A stretch of DNA of 64,000 nt from Agromyces mediolanus (GTDB taxonomy: Bacteria > Actinomycetota > Actinomycetes > Actinomycetales > Microbacteriaceae): positions 763,860 through 827,859 of the forward strand of contig NZ_BMRJ01000002.1 in the NCBI RefSeq assembly GCF_014648575.1, written 5' to 3'. Under the pieces are notes generated by a model. That model saw only the letters and a list, made by a program, of their open reading frames with translations, was not told the DNA's origin and ran no database searches. Numbering within the stretch: the first letter of the stretch is position 1; every line of letters starts with the position of its first letter. Both the position numbers and the translations under genes were made by a program. Shown here piece after piece: positions 24,090 through 32,199 of this stretch.

Positions 24090-24985
24090 GCCGCCCGGAG
24101 GTCAACCTCGTGCACCGGGTCGAGGTCGCCGAAGTACGCCGCCTCACGCCCGGCATGATCCGGATCGTGTTCACCGGCCCCGGCCTCGAGGGCTTCGTCT
24201 CCTCGGGCGTCGGCGACGAGTACCTGCGCCTGTTCCTGCCGGCCGAGGGGCACGCCGAGCCCCAGCTGCCCGTCGCCACCGACGACGGCTACTGGGAGTT
24301 CCCCGAGGGCGTCGAGCCCTGCGAGGTGCGCACCTACACCGTGCGCGAGTGGGACGGGCCCGCCGGCCGGCTCGTCATCGACTTCGTCGTGCACGAGGGC
24401 GGCATCGCCGCCACCTGGGCGCTCGGCGCCGAGCCCGGCCACGTCGTCGGCGTGAACACGCCGCGCGGGCTGTACGCGCCCGCCGAGGGCATCGAGTGGC
24501 AGCTGCTCGTCGCGGACGCCACCGGCCTCCCTGCCGCCGTGCGGCTCGCGGAGCAGGCGCCCGCCGGCGTCCGCACGAGGCTCGTGCTCGAGGTCTCGGG
24601 CGAGCAGGACGAGCACCGCCCCGAGCTGCCCGCGAACGTCGAGCTCGCCTGGGTGCACGGCGGCAACGGGCACGCCCCGAGCCGGCTCGAGGAGATCGTG
24701 CGGGCGAGCGAACTGCCGAAGACGCCCGGCTACGTCTGGGTGGCGGGCGAGAGCGCCGTGACCCGCGCCGTGCGCAAGTACCTGCGCCACGAGCTCAAGC
24801 TGCCGCCGACCGCGTACAAGGTCGTCGGCTACTGGGTCGAGCGCGCCGAGCAGTGGCACGAGCGCTACGAGGCGCTGCCCGAGGACGTGCGGACGCGCCT
24901 CAGCGAAATGTGGGACGACGAGTCCCGCGACGAGGAGGAGCTGCAGGACGAGTACGTCGCAGTCCTCGAGTCGCACGGGCTCTGA
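24086..24985 (+). CDS. Siderophore-interacting protein (FAD-binding ferric-siderophore reductase)
   Basis: A 299-residue SIP-family flavoprotein. RTYTVREWD (FAD-binding RxYTxR motif), VIDFVVHEGGIAATWAL and the C-terminal GESAVTRAVRKYLRHELKL with YKVVGYW are the family signatures. It reduces the ferric siderophore in the cytoplasm with NAD(P)H so that iron is released. It overlaps the binding-protein gene by ATGA and lies seven bases before the first permease gene, so uptake and reduction are co-expressed. About 30 acidic residues at the C-terminus (LSEMWDDESRDEEELQDE) are an extension of unknown use. Confidence 0.93.
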   Translation: MSRPEVNLVHRVEVAEVRRLTPGMIRIVFTGPGLEGFVSSGVGDEYLRLFLPAEGHAEPQLPVATDDGYWEFPEGVEPCEVRTYTVREWDGPAGRLVIDFVVHEGGIAATWALGAEPGHVVGVNTPRGLYAPAEGIEWQLLVADATGLPAAVRLAEQAPAGVRTRLVLEVSGEQDEHRPELPANVELAWVHGGNGHAPSRLEEIVRASELPKTPGYVWVAGESAVTRAVRKYLRHELKLPPTAYKVVGYWVERAEQWHERYEALPEDVRTRLSEMWDDESRDEEELQDEYVAVLESHGL

Positions 24986-24992
24986 GCCGCCG

Positions 24993-26024
24993 ATGGTCGT
25001 GACCCAGGCGGTCCGGCGCACGCCGACCGGTTTCGCCGGGCGTCGGGCGCTCGGCTTCGCCGTCGCCTTCGGCGTGCTCGCAGGATGCGTCGCGCTCAGC
25101 CTCGCGATCGGATCGAAGGGACTGTCGATCGCCGAGGTGCTCGCCGCGATCGGGGGGTCGGCCGACGAGGCCGGGACGATCGTGCGCGAGCTGCGCCTGC
25201 CGCGCACCCTGCTCGGCATCCTCGTGGGGGCGGCACTCGGCGTCGCCGGCGCGGTGATGCAGGCGTTCACCCGCAACCCGCTCGCCGACCCCGGCCTCCT
25301 CGGCGTCAACGCCGGCGCCGCGTTCGCCGTGACGGCGGGGGCCGCGGCGTTCGGGCTCACCTCGCTCGGGGCGACGGTGTGGTTCGCCTTCGGCGGCGCG
25401 ATCATCGCGACCGTCGGCGTGTACCTCATCGGCAGCGCCGGCCGGGGCGGGCCCGAGCCGTTGCGGATCACCCTCGGCGGCGTCGCGATCGGGGCGTTCC
25501 TCGCCGGGATCACGAGCGGCATCACCCTGCTCCTGCCCGAGGTCTTCGACCGCATGCGCGGCTGGAACGCCGGCAGCATCGTCGTCGCCCCACCTGAGCT
25601 GCTGGCGTGGGTGACGCCGTTCGTGCTCGCCGGACTCGTGCTCGCCGCCTGGGCCGCCGGGCCCCTCAACGCGGTCGCGCTGGGCGACGAGCTCGCCGTC
25701 GCACTCGGCTCGCGCATCGTGCGCACCAGGATCGTGTCGATCGTCGCCGTCACCCTGCTCTGCGGGGCGGCGACCGCCGCCGCCGGCCCGATCGGCTTCG
25801 TCGGGCTCATGGTGCCGCACGCGGTGCGCTGGTTCACCGGGCCCGACCAGCGCTGGATCTTCGCCGGCAGCGCCGTCGCGGCCCCCGTGCTGCTGCTCGC
25901 GAGCGACGTCGCCGGGCGCGTGGTGCTGCCGAGCGGCGAACTGCCCGTCGGCATCGTGACCGCCTTCGTGGGCGCGCCGGTGCTCATCGCGCTCGTGCGC
26001 CGTCGGCGGGTGAGCGGGCTGTGA
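24993..26024 (+). CDS. FecCD family iron-siderophore ABC permease
   Basis: A 343-residue membrane protein with about nine to ten helices. It has the FecCD pattern LRLPRTLLGILVGAALGVAGAVMQAFTRNPLADPGLLGVNAGAA, GPIGFVGLMVPHAVRW (ATPase-contact loop) and LPVGIVTAFVGAPVLIALVRR at the end. It pairs with the following permease; they overlap by GTGA. Substrate specificity is set by the binding protein. Confidence 0.93.
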   Translation: MVVTQAVRRTPTGFAGRRALGFAVAFGVLAGCVALSLAIGSKGLSIAEVLAAIGGSADEAGTIVRELRLPRTLLGILVGAALGVAGAVMQAFTRNPLADPGLLGVNAGAAFAVTAGAAAFGLTSLGATVWFAFGGAIIATVGVYLIGSAGRGGPEPLRITLGGVAIGAFLAGITSGITLLLPEVFDRMRGWNAGSIVVAPPELLAWVTPFVLAGLVLAAWAAGPLNAVALGDELAVALGSRIVRTRIVSIVAVTLLCGAATAAAGPIGFVGLMVPHAVRWFTGPDQRWIFAGSAVAAPVLLLASDVAGRVVLPSGELPVGIVTAFVGAPVLIALVRRRRVSGL

Positions 26025-27070
26025 GCGTCCAGACGCCCGCCCGCGCGGTGGTGCTCCGTTCGGCCGGCGGCGGCTTCGGCATCCGCATCGGCGTGCGCCA
26101 CGCGCTCGTCGTCGCCGCGCTGCTCGCCGCGGCGCTCGCGGTCGGCGTGGTCAGCCTCGGCACCGGCGACTTCGTCGTGCCGCTCGGCGACGTCGTCGCC
26201 GCGCTGCTCGGGCAGGGCGACCGCCGCACCAACCTCGTCGTGCTCGACTGGCGGCTGCCGCGGGTGCTGCTCGCGCTCATGCTCGGCGCAGCGCTCGGCG
26301 CCGCGGGCGCGATCTTCCAGTCGATCACCCGCAACCCGCTCGGCAGCCCCGACGTCATCGGCTTCGACACCGGCGCCTACACCGGCGGCCTGCTCGTCAT
26401 CATCACGAGCGGCACCGGCTACCTCGCGACCGCCTCCGGTGCGCTGCTCGGCGGCTTCGCGACGGCCGTCGTCGTGTACCTGCTCGCCTACCGGCGCGGC
26501 TTCCACGGCTTCCGCCTCATCATCGTCGGCATCGGCGTCGCGGCCATGCTCGCCTCGCTGAACACCTGGCTCATCCTCAGCGCGGAGCTGAACGTCGCGC
26601 TCGCCGCGGCCGCCTGGTCGAGCGGCTCGCTGAACGCGGTCGGCTGGGCGCAGGCGGTGCCCGCCGCCGCCGTGCTGCTCGTGCTGTGGGCCGTCGCCGC
26701 GGCGATGAGCCGCCGCCTGCACCTGCTGGAGCTCGGCGACGACGCCGCGACCGCGCTCGGCGTGCGCACCGGGCGCACCCGGCTCGTGCTCGTCGTGCTC
26801 GGCGTCGCCTTCACCGCGACCTCGGTCGCCGCCGCGGGGCCGATCGCCTTCGTCGCGCTCGCCGCCCCGCAGCTCGCGCGACGGCTCAGCCGCTCGGCGG
26901 GCGTGACGCTCGCGGGCGCCGCGGCGATGGGCGCACTGCTGCTCACCGCGAGCGACTACGCCGCGCAGCGACTGTTCGCGCCGACCCAGCTGCCCGTCGG
27001 CGTCGTCACGGTGAGCGTCGGCGGCGTCTACCTGATCTGGTTGCTCATCACGGAAGCGAGACGACGATGA
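26021..27070 (+). CDS. FecCD family iron-siderophore ABC permease (second subunit)
   Basis: A 349-residue permease homologous to the one before it: LDWRLPRVLLALMLGAALGAAGAIFQSITRNPLGSPDVIGFDTGAY, then AAAGPIAFVALAAPQLARRLSR for ATPase contact and LPVGVVTVSVGGVYLIWLL. The start is GTG overlapping the previous stop; a run of about 25 cytoplasmic residues comes before the first helix. The 3' end overlaps the ATPase gene by ATGA. Confidence 0.93.
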   Translation: MSVQTPARAVVLRSAGGGFGIRIGVRHALVVAALLAAALAVGVVSLGTGDFVVPLGDVVAALLGQGDRRTNLVVLDWRLPRVLLALMLGAALGAAGAIFQSITRNPLGSPDVIGFDTGAYTGGLLVIITSGTGYLATASGALLGGFATAVVVYLLAYRRGFHGFRLIIVGIGVAAMLASLNTWLILSAELNVALAAAAWSSGSLNAVGWAQAVPAAAVLLVLWAVAAAMSRRLHLLELGDDAATALGVRTGRTRLVLVVLGVAFTATSVAAAGPIAFVALAAPQLARRLSRSAGVTLAGAAAMGALLLTASDYAAQRLFAPTQLPVGVVTVSVGGVYLIWLLITEARRR

Positions 27071-27903
27071 CCCGAACGACGACCGGGACGACGAAGGTCT
27101 CGGGTGCTGCGGATGCCTCGCCGGCCCGCCTCGCGGCCGAGGGCGTCACCCTCGCCTACGAGCGGCGGACGATCGCGGAGCGGCTCTCCCTCGACATCCC
27201 GACCGGCTCCTTCACCGTCGTCGTCGGACCGAACGCCTGCGGCAAGTCGACGCTGCTGCGGGCGCTCGCCCGGGTGCTCGCCCCCGCCGCGGGGCGCGTC
27301 GTGCTCGACGGCCGTGCCATCACCGAGTACCCGGCGAAGGAGGTCGCCCGGCGTCTGGGCCTGCTGCCGCAGAGCTCCATCGCGCCGGAGGGCATCACGG
27401 TGGCCGACCTCGTGGCGCGGGGGAGGCATCCGCATCAGGGGCTCTTCCGGCAGTGGAGCGTCGCCGACGAGGCTGCCGTCGCTGCCGCGCTCGCCGCGAC
27501 CAACACCGCCGAGCTCGCGGGCCGGCCGGTCGACGAGCTGTCCGGCGGGCAGCGGCAGCGGGTCTGGGTGGCGATGGTGCTCGCGCAGGAGACGCCGCTG
27601 CTCCTGCTCGACGAGCCGACCACTTTCCTCGACATCGCGCACCAGTACGAGCTGCTCGAGCTGCTGCGCGGCCTGCACCGGGCGGGCGACCGCACGCTCG
27701 TCGCCGTGCTGCACGACCTGAATCAGGCCGCCCGCTACGCGGACCACCTCGTCGTCATGCGGGACGGCGAGGTCGTCGCGACGGGCGATCCGGGCGAGGT
27801 GCTGACGGCGGAACTCGTCGAGCGGGTGTTCGGTCTGCCGTGCACCATCGTGCCTGACCCGCACACCGGCACGCCGCTCGTGGTGCCGCGGCTGCCCGCC
27901 TAG
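27067..27903 (+). CDS. Iron-siderophore ABC transporter ATP-binding protein
   Basis: A 278-residue FepC/FecE-type ATPase: Walker A GPNACGKST, Q-loop GLLPQSS, ITVADLVARGRHPHQGLF (family-specific), signature LSGGQRQRVWVAMVLAQ, Walker B LLLLDEPTTFLD and switch His in LHDLNQAARYADH. All catalytic residues are present. It is the last gene of the import operon; its TAG stop shares the palindrome CTAG with the stop of the convergent flavoprotein gene. Confidence 0.94.
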   Translation: MTRTTTGTTKVSGAADASPARLAAEGVTLAYERRTIAERLSLDIPTGSFTVVVGPNACGKSTLLRALARVLAPAAGRVVLDGRAITEYPAKEVARRLGLLPQSSIAPEGITVADLVARGRHPHQGLFRQWSVADEAAVAAALAATNTAELAGRPVDELSGGQRQRVWVAMVLAQETPLLLLDEPTTFLDIAHQYELLELLRGLHRAGDRTLVAVLHDLNQAARYADHLVVMRDGEVVATGDPGEVLTAELVERVFGLPCTIVPDPHTGTPLVVPRLPA

Positions 27904-28883
27904 GAGGCATCGGCGGCTGCGGCGATCGCCGCCGCGATCTCCTCCTCGACGAGCGTGGCGTTCATCGCCGCGCCCGTGAAGTTGCCGCCCGCCATCGCGA
28001 ACGGCACCGAGGAGCGCGGATCGGTCACGTTGCCGGCGGCCCAGAGCCCGGGGACGTCCGTGCGCCCCATCGCGTCGACGACCACGAACGAGCCGCCCAT
28101 CGGGTGCTCGGCGTGCGCGGCGCCGAGCGCGCGGAGGAGGCCGTCGAGCGGGGCGGGCACGGGCGCGACGAGGAGCGCGTCGACCGGGATCGTCTCGCCG
28201 TCGGCGAGCTCCAGCGCGGCGAGCTCGCCCTCTGCATCGGTCTCGACGCGGGCGAGCGGGCGCTCCTCGATGCGGATGCCGCGGGCGAGCAGGCCGGAAC
28301 GGGTGGCGTCGTCGATCGGGCGGCCGCCGGTGAGGAAGACGACGTCGTCGGAGAGCTGGCGCATGAGCTGTGCCTGGTGCGGGTTGGGCTGCTCGCCGGC
28401 GAGCACGGCGATGCGACGGTCGCGCACCTCCCAGCCGTCGCAGTACGGGCAGACGAAGACGCCGCGGCCCCAGAGCTCGGCGAGGCCCGGGACCTCGGGG
28501 AGCTCGTCGCGCAGCCCGCTCGTGACGAGCAGACGGCGGGTGGTGACCGTCGTGCCGTCGTCGAGCTCAACGAGGAAGCCCGTCGCCTCGGCGTCGGCGT
28601 CGGCGTCCGCCTTGCGCGTCGCGCGGACGACCGCGCCGTCCCGCACCTCGACGCCGTCGTAGCGGCCGAGCTCCCGTCGCCCCTCGGCCAGCAGCTCGAG
28701 CGGGGAGGTGTGGTCGCGCCCGAGGACGCCGTGCATGTGCCCGGCGAAGCGGTTGCGGGGGCGGCCCTCGTCGACGACGAGCACTCGCCGACGGGACCGC
28801 CCGAGCATGAGGGCGGCGCTCAGGCCGGCGGGGCCGCCGCCGACGATGACGACGTCGTACTGAGGCTGGGTGCGGTTCTCCAT
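27900..28883 (-). CDS. NAD(P)/FAD-dependent oxidoreductase (thioredoxin-reductase-like)
   Basis: A 327-residue two-dinucleotide-fold flavoprotein: FAD motif VVIVGGGPAGLSAALMLGRSRRRVLVVDEG at the N-terminus and VFVCPYCDGWEVRDRRIAVLAG (redox-site-like Cys pair CPYC and start of the NAD(P) domain) in the middle; GLWAAGNVTDP near the end. CPYCDGWE is the form seen in small thioredoxin-reductase-like proteins of actinobacteria, which usually lack a dedicated thioredoxin. It is divergent from an XRE-cupin regulator whose operator-like repeats lie between the two. Confidence 0.88.
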   Translation of the reverse strand: MENRTQPQYDVVIVGGGPAGLSAALMLGRSRRRVLVVDEGRPRNRFAGHMHGVLGRDHTSPLELLAEGRRELGRYDGVEVRDGAVVRATRKADADADAEATGFLVELDDGTTVTTRRLLVTSGLRDELPEVPGLAELWGRGVFVCPYCDGWEVRDRRIAVLAGEQPNPHQAQLMRQLSDDVVFLTGGRPIDDATRSGLLARGIRIEERPLARVETDAEGELAALELADGETIPVDALLVAPVPAPLDGLLRALGAAHAEHPMGGSFVVVDAMGRTDVPGLWAAGNVTDPRSSVPFAMAGGNFTGAAMNATLVEEEIAAAIAAAADAS

Positions 28884-28913
28884 GCATCCGATCCTGCGGC
28901 GGCTGGATGGATG

Positions 28914-28941
28914 CGGCAAGCTGGTTTGCCGAAGTGGCAAA
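28914..28941. promoter_or_regulatory. Operator candidate with three alternating GGCAA/TTGCC half-sites
   Basis: CGGCAA (28914-28919), TTTGCC (28925-28930) and GGCAAA (28936-28941) form two overlapping inverted repeats (CGGCAA-6-TTGCCG and TTTGCC-5-GGCAAA). They lie midway between the divergent flavoprotein and XRE-cupin genes and are probably bound by that regulator. Confidence 0.6.
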
Positions 28942-28962
28942 TGTGCGCGACGGGAGGCGACG

Positions 28963-29547
28963 ATGACGCAGGAATGGGAGCTCGAGCGTTCGCTTGACGC
29001 CGTCGCACCGCGGCTGCGGGCGCTCCGCCAGCGCCGCGAGGCGACCCTCGCCGAGCTCTCCGAGCGCACCGGCATCTCGGTGAGCACCCTCTCGCGTCTC
29101 GAATCGGGTGGCCGCCGCCCGACCCTCGACCTGCTGATGCGGCTCGCCACCGCCTACCGGGTGAGTCTCGACGACCTCGTCGGCGCGCCGCAGATCGCGG
29201 ACCCGCGGGTGCGGCCGAAACCCTTCTACCGGGACGGGAAGGCGATCATCCCGCTCACCCGCGACACCCCTGGGCTGCACGCGTACAAGATGGTGCTGCC
29301 GGGCCATCCGTCCGAGTCGCCGGTGCCGCAGCGCACGCACGGCGGATACGACTGGATCTACGTGCTCAGCGGCCGCGTGCGGCTCGCGCTCGGCGACGAG
29401 GAGCTCGTGCTCGAGCCGGGCGAGGCCGCCGAGTTCGACACCCGGGTGCCGCACGGCATGGTGAGCGCCTCGCTCGAGCCCGCCGAGGTGCTGAACCTGC
29501 TGAGCGCGCAGGGCGAGCGCGTGCACCTGCGGACGGTGGACGGGTAG
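28963..29547 (+). CDS. XRE family regulator with C-terminal cupin domain
   Basis: A 194-residue protein. Residues 14-70 form a helix-turn-helix (RLRALRQRREATLAELSERTGISVSTLSRLESGGRRPTLDLL), residues about 105-190 a cupin (PQRTHGGYDWIYVLSGRVRLALGDEELVLEPGEAAEFDTRVPHGM). GGGAGG five bases before the ATG fixes the start. The likely role is control of the divergent flavoprotein gene in response to a small ligand; the ligand is unknown. Confidence 0.88.
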   Translation: MTQEWELERSLDAVAPRLRALRQRREATLAELSERTGISVSTLSRLESGGRRPTLDLLMRLATAYRVSLDDLVGAPQIADPRVRPKPFYRDGKAIIPLTRDTPGLHAYKMVLPGHPSESPVPQRTHGGYDWIYVLSGRVRLALGDEELVLEPGEAAEFDTRVPHGMVSASLEPAEVLNLLSAQGERVHLRTVDG

Positions 29548-29592
29548 CTCTGCCCCTCGACCGGGCACCCCGGATGCGGCATCATGAGGCCC

Positions 29593-29970
29593 ATGAGCGC
29601 CAGAGAGCCGTCCGTGCAGCCGCAGTACCCGTCCCCGGCGCCGCCGCCCTCGGCGGCGCTCGCCGTCGTGTCGCTCGTCGCGGGGCTCGTGATCGTCGCG
29701 CTGCAGGTGGCCGTGCAGCTCGTGCTGCCCCTCATCTACTCGACCACCGGCGGATCGGCCGATCTCGTCACGCTGCTGAACGTCGTGCACCTCGTGCAGG
29801 GCGTGCTCGTCGCGATGTGCGCCATCGTCGCCGTGGCGACGGGCCTCATCGTGCTGGTTCGGCGCGGTCCGGGGCGGGCTCGCGCGGGCGCCGGAGTGGC
29901 GCTCGGCGGGGCGGCGCTCGCGACCCTCGTGGCGACGCTGCTGCAGAGCGCGCTGCTGTCGGCGTTCTGA
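29593..29970 (+). CDS. Small membrane protein of unknown function
   Basis: About 125 residues: a Pro-rich cytoplasmic start (QPQYPSPAPPPS) and three hydrophobic segments (LAVVSLVAGLVIVALQVAVQLVL, VLVAMCAIVAVATGLIVLV, GVALGGAALATLVATLLQS). The layout resembles small DUF4190-like actinobacterial membrane proteins, but no family can be assigned. An ATG nine bases earlier (29584) is an alternative start. Its TGA overlaps the ATG of the next gene by one base, so the two are coupled. Confidence 0.65.
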   Translation: MSAREPSVQPQYPSPAPPPSAALAVVSLVAGLVIVALQVAVQLVLPLIYSTTGGSADLVTLLNVVHLVQGVLVAMCAIVAVATGLIVLVRRGPGRARAGAGVALGGAALATLVATLLQSALLSAF

Positions 29971-30614
29971 TGGCCGAGGCGAAGTACGACGCGAAGTACG
30001 ACGTCAAGCGCGAGTTCCGATCCCTGTACGCACCGAGCGCGACCCGCTTCGAGTTCGTCGAGGTGCCGCCGATGCAGGTGCTCGCGATCGACGGGCACGG
30101 CGACCCGAACACGGCGCCCGAGTACGCGGCCGGCGTGCAGGCGCTGTACTCGACGGCGTACCCGCTCAAGTTCCTGAGCAAACGCGAACTCGGCCGTGAC
30201 TTCGTGGTCGCGCCGCTCGAGGGGCTGTGGCGGGCTGACGACCCCGCGAGCTTCGTCACCCGGGACAAGTCGGCGTGGAGCTGGACGATGCTCCTCGTGC
30301 AGCCCGACTGGCTCGACGGGGCCCACCTCGAGGCCGCCCGCGCCCGGGCCCTCGAGAAGGCGCCGAGCGAGCTGCGCGACGCGATCGAATGTCTCGAGCT
30401 CCGGCGGCTGCACGAGGGGCGATGCGTGCAGATCCTGCACCTCGGTTCGTACGACGACGAAGCGCCGACGCTCGCCAGACTGCATGACGAGTTCATGCCC
30501 GAGCACGGGCTGACCTTCGCCGGCGACCACCACGAGATCTACCTGAGCGATGCCCGGCGCACGGCGCCTGAGAAGCTCCGCACGGTACTGCGTCAGCCGG
30601 TACGGCCGCGCTGA
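29970..30614 (+). CDS. GyrI-like small-molecule-binding domain protein
   Basis: A 214-residue protein of the GyrI-like/SHS2 group: VPPMQVLAIDGHGDPN, AVQALYSTAYPLKF, VVAPLEGLWRAD, SAWSWTMLLVQPDWL and RCVQILHLGSYDDEAPTLARLHDEFM are the family blocks. Such domains bind hydrophobic cationic molecules, and some hydrolyse or sequester toxins. The N-terminus AKYDAKYDVK comes from a 12-base tandem duplication in the DNA (29980-30003). No DNA-binding domain is attached. Confidence 0.88.
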   Translation: MAEAKYDAKYDVKREFRSLYAPSATRFEFVEVPPMQVLAIDGHGDPNTAPEYAAGVQALYSTAYPLKFLSKRELGRDFVVAPLEGLWRADDPASFVTRDKSAWSWTMLLVQPDWLDGAHLEAARARALEKAPSELRDAIECLELRRLHEGRCVQILHLGSYDDEAPTLARLHDEFMPEHGLTFAGDHHEIYLSDARRTAPEKLRTVLRQPVRPR

Positions 30615-30635
30615 CCCGCGAGCGGGCCGCGCACG

Positions 30636-32081
30636 CTACGCGGCGGCCATGGCTCGCGCCAGCAGGCCCATCCGCCGATCGGTCGAGGTGTTCGCGGCGA
30701 TCGGCGTGCCGTGCGGGTCGACATGCGGGGGCGGGATGAACCACCGGCCGGCGTCGCGGACGACGATGCGCCACCCGTCGTCGTGCACCCGGTGGTGATG
30801 GTGGCTGCACAGCAGGATGCCGTTGTCGAGATCGGTGCGCCCGTCGTCGCGGTGCCACCACGCGATGTGGTGGGCCTCGGTGTGCGAAGGGGGCCGTGAG
30901 CAGCCCGGCCACGCGCAGCCGCCGTCGCGCTCGGCGAGGGCGAGTTTCTGCGCGGCGCTGAAGAGGCGGGCGGAGCGCCCGAGCTGCAGCGGCTCGCCGT
31001 GCTCGCCGACGAACAGCGGCGCGATGCCGGCCGAGGTGACGAGCGCGCGGACGCTCGCGATCGAGACGGGCTGATCGAGGCCGTCGATCGTGCCGTGGCC
31101 CCGCTCGGCGAGAAGCGCCGCGGCATCGGCGCGCACGACGACGGTCGTCTGTCTGAGCGTCGGGACCGCGGCGCAGCCGAGTGCGTGTCGCGCGAGGTCG
31201 GCGAGCGCGTCGGCGTTGAGCTGGGCGATGGTGCGGTGCTCGGCGGTTCGGGCGTCGTCGTCGTGCTGCCGTCGCCGGGCGTCGCGGGCACGGTGCAGTT
31301 CGGCGCCGACGAGCCCGTCGACGGCGGCCTTCAGCGTGGCACCGTTCACGGGGTCGAGCGCGCCGCGCACGTTGACCATGCCCGCCGTGTCTTCCCAGAT
31401 GCGGAGCCCCCGCCGGCCGCGGAGCTCGTCTTCGCGCGGGCGCACGCCGTCGGGATCGAGTCGAGCCTCGAGGAGCGTGATGAGCTGCGCCAGCCGCTCG
31501 GGCCCGACCGAGGCTGCCTGTTCGACCAGGAACCGCTCGGCCTCGTCGAGCGTCGCCGACTCGACGCGAGGCGCCACCCGATCGAGGAAGCGGCGGATGC
31601 GCTCGGCGGCGTGGAGCCCGAGCTCGGCGCTCGCGAGGCCCACGGCGAGGTGGGGGAGTCGCGGGGCGAGGCGCTCGCCCGCGAAGGAGCTGCGCAGGGC
31701 GGTGGCCGCCCCCACGGCGATGAGCTCGTGCGCCTCGCCCGCGCGGCGGCGCGTCGTGTCGGCGACGAGCCGTGCGGGATTCGGGTAGCCGCGATCGCGT
31801 GCCGGATCTTCGCCCGGGATGCCGGTGCACCGGGCCGCGAGCTCAGCCGCGCAGGCGCTCGCCGCGGCTTCTGCGGCACGGGTGAGCCCCGCCAGCGCGT
31901 CGAGCACTCGGAGCAGTCCGTCGTCGCTGAGTGCCCGCGCATCGACGGCTGCCGGGGCGGCGGCATGGTCCCGAATGGCGCTCGCGTTCAGCCGGACGCC
32001 GCCCGTCCAGGCATCGTCGACCGCGGCAAGCCGCGCGGCGAGCACGGCGAGCCGCGGTGGCGAATCGCTCGGGACATCCAT
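30636..32081 (-). CDS. DUF222 / HNH endonuclease (13E12-type)
   Basis: A 481-residue protein with an alpha-helical DUF222 domain (about residues 30-330) and a C-terminal HNH nuclease: CAWPGCSRPPSHTEAHHIAWWHRDDGRTDLDNGILLCSHHHHRVHDDGW (zinc Cys pairs and catalytic HH). Such proteins are abundant and multicopy in actinobacteria, related to the 13E12 repeat family of mycobacteria; the function is unknown. TAGCGT lies six bases before the ATG and an SOS-like box covers the expected -35 region, suggesting induction by DNA damage. Confidence 0.9.
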   Translation of the reverse strand: MDVPSDSPPRLAVLAARLAAVDDAWTGGVRLNASAIRDHAAAPAAVDARALSDDGLLRVLDALAGLTRAAEAAASACAAELAARCTGIPGEDPARDRGYPNPARLVADTTRRRAGEAHELIAVGAATALRSSFAGERLAPRLPHLAVGLASAELGLHAAERIRRFLDRVAPRVESATLDEAERFLVEQAASVGPERLAQLITLLEARLDPDGVRPREDELRGRRGLRIWEDTAGMVNVRGALDPVNGATLKAAVDGLVGAELHRARDARRRQHDDDARTAEHRTIAQLNADALADLARHALGCAAVPTLRQTTVVVRADAAALLAERGHGTIDGLDQPVSIASVRALVTSAGIAPLFVGEHGEPLQLGRSARLFSAAQKLALAERDGGCAWPGCSRPPSHTEAHHIAWWHRDDGRTDLDNGILLCSHHHHRVHDDGWRIVVRDAGRWFIPPPHVDPHGTPIAANTSTDRRMGLLARAMAAA

Positions 32082-32087
32082 GCTTCG

Positions 32088-32093
32088 ACGCTA
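32088..32093 (-). promoter_or_regulatory. Putative leaderless -10 element (TAGCGT)
   Basis: On the minus strand TAGCGT lies six bases before the ATG of the DUF222-HNH gene (start 32081). The SOS-like box overlaps the matching -35 position. Confidence 0.5.
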
Positions 32094-32113
32094 CGCCGGA
32101 ATCGCCCGACCGT

Positions 32114-32129
32114 TCGAAATCATCTTCGA
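32114..32129. promoter_or_regulatory. LexA/SOS-box-like site
   Basis: TCGAAATCATCTTCGA keeps 10 of the 12 fixed bases of the actinobacterial SOS box TCGAAC-N4-GTTCGA with the exact spacing. It lies 33 bases upstream of the DUF222-HNH start. Confidence 0.5.
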
Positions 32130-32199
32130 ATGTGGAGAACGCCACGCCATGCGTGCCTGGGGGCGGAGGGGTGCCGGATCGATACCCGAAGCGGGGCGA

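Noticed and set aside
24026-26722. An 898-codon minus-strand frame opposite the iron importer genes.
   Set aside because: It has no recognisable motif and lies exactly opposite SIP and FecCD genes with full family signatures.
18789-27903. A complete siderophore biosynthesis and transport cluster.
   Set aside because: No NRPS, NIS synthetase, isochorismate or hydroxylase gene is present; only transport, reduction and regulation genes can be supported.
30615-30626. CCCGC-GA-GCGGG as a terminator between convergent genes.
   Set aside because: Five base pairs with a two-base loop is too small to be meaningful at this GC content.
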